Shown: one piece after another, positions 32,489 to 41,072 of the stretch
How positions within the stretch are numbered: position 1 is the stretch's first letter
How the letters are laid out: every line of letters begins with the position of its first letter
Source: Planctomycetota bacterium
Lineage (GTDB): Bacteria; Planctomycetota; UBA1135; GCA-002686595
Direction: 5' to 3'
Assembly: GCA_012959525.1 (NCBI GenBank)
Contig: DUDB01000047.1
Span: 198,779 to 262,778 of the forward strand
DNA length: 64,000 nt
Notes under the pieces: model-generated
The model's database searches: none
What the model was told of the DNA's origin: nothing
What the model saw: only the letters and a program-made list of their open reading frames with translations
Made by a program: the position numbers and the translations under genes

Positions 32489-34120
32489 ATGAGGGTCGCA
32501 ACGGCACGGACTGGGATGGCCCGCTGGGGGGTTGGAGCACTCATTCTGCTTCCAGTCGCCCTTGCTGGGTGCTCCGACCCCGGTGGAGACGGGGGCACCG
32601 CAACCGAGTCTGCGTCCACTCAGCGCAATCTGATCATGATCGCCGTGGACACGCTGCGCGCGGATCATCTGGGCTGCTACGGATCCGACATCCCCACCCC
32701 TCACATCGACGCCTTGGCTGCCGCCGGAGCGCGCTTTTCAGCGGCCCGCACGCACATACCCCTGACGGGACCCAGTCACGCGTCGCTCTTCACCTCCAGC
32801 CTGCCCTCTGATCACGGCTGCACGGTGAACTCCCAGAGTTTTCCGGAGGCGAATCACACCCTAGCCGAGATCTTGAGTGAGCAAGGGTGGGCCACGGCCG
32901 CATTCGTAAGCCTCGGCGTCTTGAGCGACCGCTTCGGGTTCGCCCAAGGATTCGATACTTACGGCGGGACCTTCATTCGGCGATGGTGGAAGTCATCGGA
33001 GGAGGTCAACGCACGGCTCTCGAAGTGGTTGAGGATTGAAGGACGGGGGAGCCCACTGTTCCTGTTCGTGCACTACTCCGACCCCCACTCCCCCTACGCT
33101 CCCCCGAGCCGAGAGTACCCCAAGATCGAGATACGGCACGGAGAGGCGGTGCTCGCCAACGTGCCCGCAGATTCCCGAGACCACGACGTCACGGTGGAAG
33201 TGTCGAGCCTTCGTGAGGATTTTGAGTTTGTACTGCCGGAGGGAGTGAGCCGCAGTGAAGTGGGATGCTGGATGATCCGCACGGACGACCGCAGGGTGAC
33301 GGTTAAGTTCGCGGAGGAAGATGAGTTCATCCAAAGCAACCGGGGCGCGCCCGGGTTCAAGAATCTTCCTCGCGTCTTCCGGCTGATCAACCTGGAGAAG
33401 AGCACGAAAAAGGTGACTCTGCATGTCACCCTGCGCGAACAGTTGAATCCAGAGACCCTGATCGCCCGCTACCGCGAAGAGGTGGCCTACGTGGACTCAC
33501 AGATCGGCTTGGCGATCGAGGCCCTGCAAGCGGCTGACTTGTGGGAGAACTCCGTGGTGGTCTTTACGGCCGACCATGGTGAGGGGCTCGGAGAGCACGA
33601 CCTGGTGGGCCACGTGGATCAGCTCTACGACTCCGTACTGCACGTGCCCCTGATAGTCGTAGCTCCCGGACTCGTGCAACCGGGCACCGTCATTGATGCG
33701 GCGACAGGCCACATTGACGTTCTCCCCACGGTGCTCGACCTGTTGGGTGTTTCCGTCACGGATAGGTTCCGCGGCGTGAGCCGCATGCCGTGGTTTGAGG
33801 GGACCGGCTCCGCAAGCGGCACGCTCGTCTTGGGCGAGACCCACAAGCCCGAAGCCAAGACCAACCAACGTTCGGTCGTCCAGGGTGGATTTAAGTACAT
33901 CCTGCACCAGGCCGACGGGTCGGAAGAACTCTACGACCTCACTCGGGACCCCCGCGAAGAGTGCAACCTGGCCTCAGAAATGCCGCAGAAGGTGACGCTT
34001 CTGAGCGATCTGCTGCTCAGCGAATTTGAACGCGAGTTTGGACCGGGCGTCGTCGGTGAAGGTCAGGACCTGTCCGAGGAGGATAAGGTCAATCTGCAGG
34101 GCATTGGCTACGCCCGCTGA
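32489..34120 (+). CDS. sulfatase-fold (alkaline-phosphatase superfamily) lipoprotein hydrolase
   Basis: 543 residues from ATG 32489. Signal peptide with lipobox LAGC (C28), so probably surface or periplasmic. The alkaline-phosphatase-superfamily fold is shown by AVDTLRADHLGCYG (metal Asp near 54), the nucleophile loop PLTGPSHASLFTS (T93-G-P-S-H), HYSDPHSPYAPP and FTADHGEGLGEHDLVGH (metal ligands). The nucleophile is Thr, not the Cys that becomes formylglycine, so classic arylsulfatase activity is unlikely; a phosphodiesterase-like reaction is possible. Residues about 210-340 are an inserted beta-rich domain not found in typical sulfatases. The next gene is a sulfotransferase. Confidence 0.88.
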   Translation: MRVATARTGMARWGVGALILLPVALAGCSDPGGDGGTATESASTQRNLIMIAVDTLRADHLGCYGSDIPTPHIDALAAAGARFSAARTHIPLTGPSHASLFTSSLPSDHGCTVNSQSFPEANHTLAEILSEQGWATAAFVSLGVLSDRFGFAQGFDTYGGTFIRRWWKSSEEVNARLSKWLRIEGRGSPLFLFVHYSDPHSPYAPPSREYPKIEIRHGEAVLANVPADSRDHDVTVEVSSLREDFEFVLPEGVSRSEVGCWMIRTDDRRVTVKFAEEDEFIQSNRGAPGFKNLPRVFRLINLEKSTKKVTLHVTLREQLNPETLIARYREEVAYVDSQIGLAIEALQAADLWENSVVVFTADHGEGLGEHDLVGHVDQLYDSVLHVPLIVVAPGLVQPGTVIDAATGHIDVLPTVLDLLGVSVTDRFRGVSRMPWFEGTGSASGTLVLGETHKPEAKTNQRSVVQGGFKYILHQADGSEELYDLTRDPREECNLASEMPQKVTLLSDLLLSEFEREFGPGVVGEGQDLSEEDKVNLQGIGYAR

Positions 34121-34140
34121 ATCCCTGGAGTCCCCCAGCA

Positions 34141-35049
34141 GTGACGTCCCCACACCCCACCTGGAACCCCGATCTGGAGGAGCTGGCTCGCCACCGGAAG
34201 CGACTGCGTGGGCGCCGCCGCAAGCTGCTCTTGAGGTTGGCCTCACGCCTGCCCAGCGCACCCTTCCGCGTGCTGCCCGACTTCCTGATCATCGGCGCGG
34301 CCAAGAGTGCGACCACCACCTTGTACGCCTATCTGGAGCAGAGTCCTCACGTGGCCTGGTCCTTGCGCAAGGAAGCGTTCTTTTTTGACAAGACCTTTCA
34401 TTGGGGGCTGACTTGGTACCGGGCGTTCTTCCCCCTCAAATCTGCCGTTGCGCGTCAGGCACGGGAGACGGGTGGCACCGTCAGGACAGGGGAGGGCTCG
34501 CCCGACTACCTATTTCACCCCCACGCCGCACGCCGCGTACGTGAGACGCTACCCAACACCAAGCTAGTAGCCATCCTGCGCAATCCTGTCGACCGCGCGT
34601 TTTCCTTCTACAAGCATCAGATCATGCGTACGAACGAGCCCTTCACTTTCGAGGAGGCCGTGGACGCAGAAGAGAAACGCCTCCAAGGAGAGTTGGAGCG
34701 GATGGAACGCGACGAAGGTTACGCCTCCTTCAATCGCCAGCACTATTCGTACAAGGCCCGTGGCTGCTACATGGACCAGTTGGACCGTTGGCTGGAGCAC
34801 TTTCCCCGCGAGCAGATCCTGGTCCAGATCACAGATGACCTGCACAGCGATCCGCAGACCGGTGTCAACGAGTTGACCGAGTTCCTAGGCCTTCCGCCCA
34901 TCGAGGTGAAAATACCCAAACGCACCCACGAGGGGGTCAGAATCGACCCTATGAAGCCGGAAGTGCGTGCGCGCCTTCTGGAGCACTTCAGGCCCCACAA
35001 TGAACGCCTGGAGGCGTTCCTGGGCCGTGATCTGAATTGGGACCGCTAG
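34141..35049 (+). CDS. PAPS-dependent sulfotransferase
   Basis: 302 residues from the GTG at 34141, 20 bp after the hydrolase gene. It transfers sulfate from PAPS to a carbohydrate or other acceptor. The 5'-phosphosulfate loop IIGAAKSATTTLYAYLE lies near residues 50-66, and the 3'-phosphate-binding motif AILRNPVDRAFSFYKHQ near 142-158. The order resembles heparan-sulfate N/O-sulfotransferases. It is adjacent to a sulfatase-fold hydrolase, so the two may act on the same sulfated or phosphorylated polymer. No signal peptide; it is cytoplasmic or faces the cytoplasm. Confidence 0.9.
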   Translation: MTSPHPTWNPDLEELARHRKRLRGRRRKLLLRLASRLPSAPFRVLPDFLIIGAAKSATTTLYAYLEQSPHVAWSLRKEAFFFDKTFHWGLTWYRAFFPLKSAVARQARETGGTVRTGEGSPDYLFHPHAARRVRETLPNTKLVAILRNPVDRAFSFYKHQIMRTNEPFTFEEAVDAEEKRLQGELERMERDEGYASFNRQHYSYKARGCYMDQLDRWLEHFPREQILVQITDDLHSDPQTGVNELTEFLGLPPIEVKIPKRTHEGVRIDPMKPEVRARLLEHFRPHNERLEAFLGRDLNWDR

Positions 35050-35061
35050 GCACTGCAACGC

Positions 35062-35075
35062 CCCCGAATTCGGGG
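35062..35075. repeat. 14-bp palindrome CCCCGAATTCGGGG
   Basis: Perfect palindrome between the sulfotransferase and the S9 peptidase, about 50 bp before the latter. It could be a short terminator stem or an operator. Confidence 0.4.
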
Positions 35076-35124
35076 CAGGGGATATGCTGGGACTTGTCCC
35101 TTTGCCACCGCCTCAAGGTACCCA

Positions 35125-38100
35125 ATGAAGCTCTCCCTACGCCTGAGTGTTCTGCTCGTCGTCAGTTCCGTGTTCTGCGCTCCCGTGCTTACTCAAGACC
35201 GGGTAGTCACTCCCAACTATGAGCAGGCCAGTAAGTTCGACTCGGCCTACCTGCGCCAGCGCACCTACAGCTCTTCGGTCTCCCCCAACTGGATCGGCGA
35301 GACGGATCGGTTCTGGTACAGCTACAAGACCAGCGCGGGAACGCGCTACTACCTGGTAGATCCCGGAGCGGGGACTCGCGCGCACCTGTTTGATCACGAG
35401 GCGGTGGCGTCAGCCCTCTCCCTAGCTGTGAGGCAACCGCTCGAATCCACTCAACTTTCCTTGGGACGGGCAAAGATCAATGACGAGGGGACAGAGCTCT
35501 CGGTGACGGTCGAGAAGAAAGGCTTCACGATCGAGCTAGCCACGGGAGAGGTGACTCCACGAGAGACCAGCTCCGATGGGAATGATGAGGAAGCCAACTC
35601 GTCTGAGTCCCGCCGACGTTCCTTCCGGCAGCGGTCGAACTCCTCTGAAGATGACGACGACAAGAAACCCGTGGACCCGCGGGCGCATCGCAATTTCTCA
35701 CCTGATCGCACGGCCTACGTCTTCCTGAAGGAGCACAACCTCTACTACGTGGAGGCCAGCGAGGAAGTCCAGGCAGAGGTCAAGGCCATCGATGCGCGCA
35801 TGAAGAAGGAGAAGCGCGAGAAAGCCAAGGCCGAGAAGGCCAAGGACAAGGCCGGCGAAGAAGACAAGGGTGAGAACTCAGACAAGCAGGGAGAGACTAA
35901 GGACGGGGAGAAGCAAGAAGAGAAGACCACCGAGACCAAGGACAAGAGCGATGAGGACAAGGGCGATGAGGACAAGGGCGACGAGGACAAGGGCGACGAG
36001 GACAAGAGCGACGAGGACAAGAGCGACGAGGGAAAGGACGAAGACAAAGGCAAGGGCGATGAGGAAGGCGACGAAGATTCCAAGAAGGACGGCGATGACG
36101 ATGCAGAAACATCCAAGGACTCCGACCAAGACGACGGAGAGGAGAAAGAGCCCGAGAAGAAGGTGGACGAGCGCGAGGCCTGGGCGGATGCCATGGACGA
36201 GAGCCTGGCTCTGCAGTTGACGGACGACGGTGCGGAAGACTACGGGTTTTCGGGTGGACGCTCCCGTGGTCCCCAGGACCAGCTGGCCGAGGGTCAAGAG
36301 GCCTACCTCGACATTCTCCAGACCGGAGAGTTCGAAGACTTCCTGCCCGGCCTTGACGACGAGAAGGACGACGACAAGAAGGAGGTCAAGACCGACGACG
36401 AGGACGAGAAGTCCAAGGACTCCGAGGAGGAAGACGAGAAACCCGAGGAACCCAAGAAATCCCGCCCGAGCGTGAGCTGGTCCCAGGACTCCACGGCCTT
36501 CTACGCCACGCGCAGGGACTCACGGAACGTCGAGGAGCTGTTCCTTGTCAACTCCCTCTCCACCCCGCGCCCCACCCTTGAGTCCTATTCCTATCCCCTA
36601 CCGGGCGAGGAGAACATCAGGCGCAGCGAGTTGTTCGTGTTTGACCGCACCCGCAAGACCCTCTTCCGCGTCGACCCCGTGTGGAAGGACGAGGGCTACA
36701 GCAACGTGCACTGGGGCAAGACGGTCACACGCGACGAGGATGACGAAGAAGAGAAAGAGGGTGATGAAGCCGAAGAGGAAGTGGAGCTCGATTTCACCGG
36801 CACCGGTGACACCCTGCGCTTCCTCCGTCGAGACCGCCTGGTACGCAACGTGGAGTTCTGCACGCTCGACACGCGCACCTCAGAGTGCACAACTCTGATT
36901 GAAGAGGGCTTCCAGCGTGCCAACATCAGCACCCAGAGTGTGCGCTACCTGAAGGACCGCGACGAGTTGGTCTGGTGGAGCGAGCGCAGTGGCTGGGGCC
37001 ACTTCTACCTCTACAGTCGGGACGGCGAGTTTAAGAACGCCATCACCTCCGGCCCTTTCCGCGCTAGTCGCATCATCGAAGTCGACGAAGACAAGGGTCT
37101 GCTCTACTTCCGCGGTAATGCCCGCGAGGAAGGAGAAAACCTCTACTACGACCACCTCTACCGGGTTTTCCTGGACGGCTCGGGGCTCACCCTGCTCGAC
37201 CCCGGCGATGCAACGCACCGCTCAAGCCTCTCGCCCACGCGCAAGTTCCTTGTGGACAACTGCTCACGGGTGGACATGGCCCCCATCTCGCGCTTGTGCG
37301 ATGCCGAAGGGAAGGAGGTCATGCAGCTCGAGGAGTCGGACCTGTCGCGGCTGTATGCCGCAGGCTGGGTCATGCCCGAGGCCTTCACGTTCAAGGCCGC
37401 CGACGGGATCACGGATCTGTACGGCAACCTCTGGAAGCCCTTCGACTTTGACCCCACCAAGAAATACGCCGTCATCGCCGAGGTCTATCCTGGCCCCCAG
37501 ATGGAGGGCGTGAGCCACTCCTTCTCCACCTCCCATGGCCGGCAGCAGCTGGCGCAGTTGGGCTTCTTGGTGGTGCAGCTGGGTCACCGTGGCGGAACGC
37601 CGGGTCGCTCGAAGGCTTATCACAGCTACGGCTACTTCAACCTGCGAGACTACGGGTTGGCGGACAAGAAGGCGGGCATCGAACAGTTGGCCGAGCAGCG
37701 ACCCTACGTGGACATCAACCGCATCGGAATCTACGGCCACTCCGGCGGTGGATTCATGACGGCAGCCGCCCTGATGCAAGAGCCCTACAACGACTTCTTC
37801 AAGGTCGGTGTGTCCTCCTCCGGAAACCACGACAACAACGTGTATGGCTACTACTGGGCGGAGCGCTACCACGGACTGCGTGAGGTCGAGGTAGAGCAGA
37901 AGGAGCAGGAACGCTCCCGAAGCCGCGGCCGCGGACGAGGAGAGGTCGAAGCCCGTGATGACGAGGATGACGACAAGGAGAAGAAGGACGACAAGAAAGT
38001 CGAGGGCGACAACCAGAAGAAAGACGGCGAAAAGAGCGACAAGGATGGCGAGAAGAAGGACGGCGAAGAAACTGAAGAGGAGAAGGACGGCGAAGAAACT

Positions 38101-38412
38101 GAAGAGGAGAAGGAAGCCGAGACGCGCTTCCAGATCCAGGTGCCTTCAAATGCCGAGCTCGCCGCCAACCTCAAGGGCCATCTCCTGCTCGTCCACGGTG
38201 ACATGGACAACAACGTGCACCCGGCCGGAACCATGCGCCTTGTGGATGCCCTGATCCGCGAGAACAAGCGCTTCGACATGCTCATCATTCCTGGCAAGCG
38301 CCACGGCTACGGGGACGCATCCGGCTACTTCACCCAACGCAAGTGGGACTACTTCGTGGAACACCTGATGGGCCACACCCCCGACAGCGCGGACATCAAG
38401 AACAAGGACTAG
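35125..38412 (+). CDS. S9-family prolyl-oligopeptidase with acidic/lysine-rich inserts
   Basis: 1095 residues, exported (signal peptide MKLSLRLSVLLVVSSVFCAPVLT). An N-terminal beta-propeller is followed by an alpha/beta-hydrolase domain with nucleophile S873 in IYGHSGGGFMT, an acid site in LLVHGDMDNNVHP and a His in GKRHGYGDASG: an S9 serine peptidase, DPP IV/acylaminoacyl-type. It is interrupted by several low-complexity blocks rich in Asp, Glu and Lys: near residues 150-195, 215-345, 410-440, 535-550 and 925-1010. The last sits inside the catalytic domain just before the acid residue. These inserts make it much longer than the usual 650-750 residues. Nearby genes: sulfotransferase upstream, dus downstream. 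Confidence 0.9.
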   Translation: MKLSLRLSVLLVVSSVFCAPVLTQDRVVTPNYEQASKFDSAYLRQRTYSSSVSPNWIGETDRFWYSYKTSAGTRYYLVDPGAGTRAHLFDHEAVASALSLAVRQPLESTQLSLGRAKINDEGTELSVTVEKKGFTIELATGEVTPRETSSDGNDEEANSSESRRRSFRQRSNSSEDDDDKKPVDPRAHRNFSPDRTAYVFLKEHNLYYVEASEEVQAEVKAIDARMKKEKREKAKAEKAKDKAGEEDKGENSDKQGETKDGEKQEEKTTETKDKSDEDKGDEDKGDEDKGDEDKSDEDKSDEGKDEDKGKGDEEGDEDSKKDGDDDAETSKDSDQDDGEEKEPEKKVDEREAWADAMDESLALQLTDDGAEDYGFSGGRSRGPQDQLAEGQEAYLDILQTGEFEDFLPGLDDEKDDDKKEVKTDDEDEKSKDSEEEDEKPEEPKKSRPSVSWSQDSTAFYATRRDSRNVEELFLVNSLSTPRPTLESYSYPLPGEENIRRSELFVFDRTRKTLFRVDPVWKDEGYSNVHWGKTVTRDEDDEEEKEGDEAEEEVELDFTGTGDTLRFLRRDRLVRNVEFCTLDTRTSECTTLIEEGFQRANISTQSVRYLKDRDELVWWSERSGWGHFYLYSRDGEFKNAITSGPFRASRIIEVDEDKGLLYFRGNAREEGENLYYDHLYRVFLDGSGLTLLDPGDATHRSSLSPTRKFLVDNCSRVDMAPISRLCDAEGKEVMQLEESDLSRLYAAGWVMPEAFTFKAADGITDLYGNLWKPFDFDPTKKYAVIAEVYPGPQMEGVSHSFSTSHGRQQLAQLGFLVVQLGHRGGTPGRSKAYHSYGYFNLRDYGLADKKAGIEQLAEQRPYVDINRIGIYGHSGGGFMTAAALMQEPYNDFFKVGVSSSGNHDNNVYGYYWAERYHGLREVEVEQKEQERSRSRGRGRGEVEARDDEDDDKEKKDDKKVEGDNQKKDGEKSDKDGEKKDGEETEEEKDGEETEEEKEAETRFQIQVPSNAELAANLKGHLLLVHGDMDNNVHPAGTMRLVDALIRENKRFDMLIIPGKRHGYGDASGYFTQRKWDYFVEHLMGHTPDSADIKNKD
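35941..36030 (+). repeat. six tandem copies of a 15-bp unit in the S9 peptidase
   Basis: GACAAGGGCGACGAG (or GATGAG / AGCGAC variants) repeats at 35941, 35956, 35971, 35986, 36001 and 36016, encoding D-K-(G/S)-D-E. It is in frame, so length changes leave the peptidase intact. Confidence 0.95.
38059..38112 (+). repeat. two perfect copies of a 27-bp unit in the S9 peptidase
   Basis: 38059-38085 and 38086-38112 are identical, encoding DGEETEEEK twice within the insert of the catalytic domain. Recent duplication is likely, since the DNA copies are identical. Confidence 0.9.
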
Positions 38413-38413
38413 A

Positions 38414-39367
38414 GTGCCCCGACTGCCTTTCACGGCACCTTGGCTCCTGGCCCCCATGGAAGGGGTGACGGATCCCTGTTTCCGGGCCGTGCTCCTCGCC
38501 CTGCACCGACCAGAGGACCTGGGGGGCGCGTGCACCGAGTTCCTGAGGGTGGTGGATCACCCCTACCGGCCTGGTCAGGTCCGCAAACATCTGGGCCCAA
38601 AAACAGGTTCCATCCCAGTGGGCGTTCAACTCATGGGCAGCCATGAGTCCGCGCTCGCCGCAACGGCAGAATCGGTCCTACAGACCGACGCCGCCTTCCT
38701 GGACCTGAACTTCGGCTGTCCGACCAAGGGGGCTCTCAAGGGCTGCGCGGGCTCGGCCCTGCTCAGGGAGCCCAAGCGTCTGGAGTCGATCGTGCGCACT
38801 TGCGTGGAGGCTTGCGGTGGGGACCTGCCTGTGACCGCCAAGATCCGTGCGGGCTTTGATGATGCAGAGAGCGTCGAGGAGTTGGCACGCGCGGCCGAAG
38901 CAGGGGGCGCGTCCTTGCTGACAGTGCACTGCAGAACCCGCAGCGAGCACTACACCGATCAGGTGGACTGGACGCGCATCACTCGGGCCGTCGAGGCCGT
39001 GGAGATTCCCGTGTGCGGCAATGGCGGAGTGCTGGTCCACGAAGACCTGGAGCGTATGCGCGAAGTGACGGGCTGCCTGTTCGTCATGGTGGGCCACGCA
39101 GCCCTGGCGGACCCGTGGATTTTCTCCGGGCAGGAGGTCACGGCCCAGGCAGCGGCGGAGTTCCTGCACGAGTATTCTCTCGCCCTGGAGAGCGCCGGTG
39201 CCGGTCCCCGTAAACGCGCCGCACGCCTAAAGCAGTTGCTGAAGGTCTGGAGCGCAGGCGGGTTGATCTCCGACGAAGCCGACCGCAAGAGCTGGATGGC
39301 GGAGCGGGAACCGGAGCGGCTGCTGGCCGCCATGGAGGCACGAGCCCACGCCGAGGCTATCCCCTAG
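38414..39367 (+). CDS. tRNA-dihydrouridine synthase family protein
   Basis: 317 residues from a GTG 2 bp after the S9 peptidase stop. An FMN TIM-barrel enzyme that reduces uridines in tRNA D-loops. The catalytic Cys is C102 in LNFGCPTKG; further family motifs are APMEGVTDPCFR at the N-terminus, VTAKIRAGFDD, the HCRTRSEHYTD flavin-phosphate region and NGGVLVHEDLERM. I cannot tell DusA, DusB or DusC-type from sequence alone, since the C-terminus is short. It may be cotranscribed with the peptidase through tight spacing, though the functions are unrelated. Confidence 0.92.
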   Translation: MPRLPFTAPWLLAPMEGVTDPCFRAVLLALHRPEDLGGACTEFLRVVDHPYRPGQVRKHLGPKTGSIPVGVQLMGSHESALAATAESVLQTDAAFLDLNFGCPTKGALKGCAGSALLREPKRLESIVRTCVEACGGDLPVTAKIRAGFDDAESVEELARAAEAGGASLLTVHCRTRSEHYTDQVDWTRITRAVEAVEIPVCGNGGVLVHEDLERMREVTGCLFVMVGHAALADPWIFSGQEVTAQAAAEFLHEYSLALESAGAGPRKRAARLKQLLKVWSAGGLISDEADRKSWMAEREPERLLAAMEARAHAEAIP

Positions 39368-39389
39368 GCAGGAGCCGGCCTACCCTCGA

Positions 39390-40844
39390 TCAAAGCCGTC
39401 TCACAGCCTCCGACAGCAGTGCCACTCCGAACCCGGTTGCGCGCTTGCCCAGCATGGAAGGCCCAGCCAGATCCACGTGGGCCCAGCGCGTTCCTGTGTC
39501 CTCGATGTGCCAGTAGATGAATTGCCCCGCGCAGCTGGCCTGGGCGTTGGCGCGATTGGCCACCGAGTTGCGCATGTCCGCGACCGCGCTGCTGAACTCC
39601 GGCTTGTAGAACTCCGGCGCAAAGGGCAGGGGATGCACGAGGTCGCCGGAAGCGCGGCCGGCCTCCACCATGAGGTCCTCCAAGCCGCCGTCATTGGACA
39701 TCAACCCCGCGTGGAGCTTCCCCGTGGCCACGAGTTGGGCCCCGGTGAGGGTGGCCGCATCCAGGATCGTGTCCGCGCCCAACACCCGCGCCGCGTAGCT
39801 GACACCATCCGCCAGCACGAGGCGCCCCTCGGCATCGGTGTTGTTGACCTCCACACTCAGGCCCGAGTGAGCGCGCAGGATGTCGTCAGGCTTGTACGCG
39901 CTGGGTCCGACGGCGTTCTCCGCCAAGCAGAGTACGGCGCTGAGTTTGTGTCGGCATCCACTCCGCGCGAGCACGTTGAACGCTCCGAGAACAGCGGCCG
40001 CCCCACCCATGTCGCTCTTCATTCCGACCATGTGGCCGCCAGTCTTCAACGACAAACCACCGGTGTCGTAGGTGATCCCCTTACCCACCAGGGCGATGTG
40101 TTTCTTGGTGGAGCGCTTGGGCTTGTGCGTGAGCACCACGAGCCGCGGCGCTTCCAGTGCCGTGCGTCCAACGGCGTGCAGGCAACCCAATCCGGCATCG
40201 AGAAGGCGGTTGCCGACGATTGCCTTGCGGGTTACCCGTTCACAGCCGCGGAGGATGCGGGTCGCTTCTTTGTGCATCTTGCCCGGGTGCATTTCGCTGG
40301 GCGGGAAGTCGACCAGGCGCGCCGCTTCGCGGGAGCTCTCCACCGTGGTCTTGACTTGTGCATTAGCCGTCAGGCTGCGCTCACCGGGGCCCACAGCTGC
40401 AATGGTCAGAACGGGCTCGGGCTTCGACGGCTTATTGGCGTGATACATCGGAAGGGCACGCGCTATGGCATTCGCGGCGGGAAGTAGGTGTTCGGGCTCA
40501 TCCAAGAAGAGCAAGAGACCCGCTTTCCCGCGCGTGCCGGTTGAAGACAGGGAGACCACACGCCTGATGGCCTCCGCCCGGGCGGGTGAGTTGTGGCGCG
40601 AGACTGAATCTGGAAGGACGCCAACGGCGAGCTTGCGCGGGGTAGAGCCGGTGAGGGTGCCCGCGACGGCCCCGCGTTCACCGGGCTTGAGGTCTGTGAG
40701 CAGGTCGAGCGCCAGGCGCATGTGCTCCTCCGGCAGGCAGTCGAGGAGTGCACCATCCTGCAGAGTGGATGCGGTTCCGACGATGAGCAGGTAGTCGCCG
40801 TCGAGCAGGCGGGGGATGGACTTGGTGAAGCGGATCTTTGTCAT
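39390..40844 (-). CDS. pepA: leucyl aminopeptidase (M17)
   Basis: 484 residues from ATG 40844, chosen for the leaderless-type promoter and because it aligns well with M17 starts. The C-terminal catalytic domain carries the metal and catalytic motifs GKGITYDTGGLSLKT (conserved Lys/Asp), MKSDMGGAAAVLGAF and NNTDAEGRLVLADGVSYAA, the family signature NTDAEGRL. Removes N-terminal leucine and other residues from peptides with two metals. It is monocistronic. It is divergent from speA; the two start codons are about 230 bp apart, and both carry TANNNT-N6 starts. Confidence 0.95.
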   Translation of the reverse strand: MTKIRFTKSIPRLLDGDYLLIVGTASTLQDGALLDCLPEEHMRLALDLLTDLKPGERGAVAGTLTGSTPRKLAVGVLPDSVSRHNSPARAEAIRRVVSLSSTGTRGKAGLLLFLDEPEHLLPAANAIARALPMYHANKPSKPEPVLTIAAVGPGERSLTANAQVKTTVESSREAARLVDFPPSEMHPGKMHKEATRILRGCERVTRKAIVGNRLLDAGLGCLHAVGRTALEAPRLVVLTHKPKRSTKKHIALVGKGITYDTGGLSLKTGGHMVGMKSDMGGAAAVLGAFNVLARSGCRHKLSAVLCLAENAVGPSAYKPDDILRAHSGLSVEVNNTDAEGRLVLADGVSYAARVLGADTILDAATLTGAQLVATGKLHAGLMSNDGGLEDLMVEAGRASGDLVHPLPFAPEFYKPEFSSAVADMRNSVANRANAQASCAGQFIYWHIEDTGTRWAHVDLAGPSMLGKRATGFGVALLSEAVRRL

Positions 40845-40856
40845 GGGCGTAGGGTA
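40845..40856 (-). promoter_or_regulatory. leaderless promoter of pepA: TACCCT-N6-ATG
   Basis: On the minus strand TACCCT (40856-40851), ACGCCC, then the ATG at 40844. Confidence 0.55.
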
Positions 40857-41060
40857 GTGAAGGGACCACAGGGGTGGTCTGGGTTCCTCTTGGTTGTTTG
40901 GGCCCTCCTTGGGAATATCGGTATCACCCCAACCGCCGCCCCCACCCACCCGGGCTGACGAATCCAATGGCGCTCGCGTTGCAGGCCCCGGCCCGATTAT
41001 CTGCGAGGCTCACCCCTTCCTATCCCCTCCGCTCCCTGCCCCGGAGGTCGGATTCCCGCC

Positions 41061-41072
41061 TATACTCCCCCC
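41061..41072 (+). promoter_or_regulatory. leaderless promoter of speA: TATACT-N6-ATG
   Basis: TATACT at 41061-41066, six C residues, then the ATG at 41073. This is the best match to the -10 consensus among the set. No SD. Confidence 0.65.

Noticed and set aside
30510..32540. A 676-codon minus-strand open frame opposite the FG-GAP genes
   Set aside because: It is the complement of repeat-rich coding DNA; GC-rich codon bias keeps the antisense frame open, and it has no start signal or recognisable domain. The plus-strand genes have FG-GAP repeats, signal peptides and overlapping starts.
35125..36500. Acidic repeats as a separate gene or intein
   Set aside because: They stay in one frame within a continuous open frame whose flanks are both S9-like, and no splicing residues are seen.
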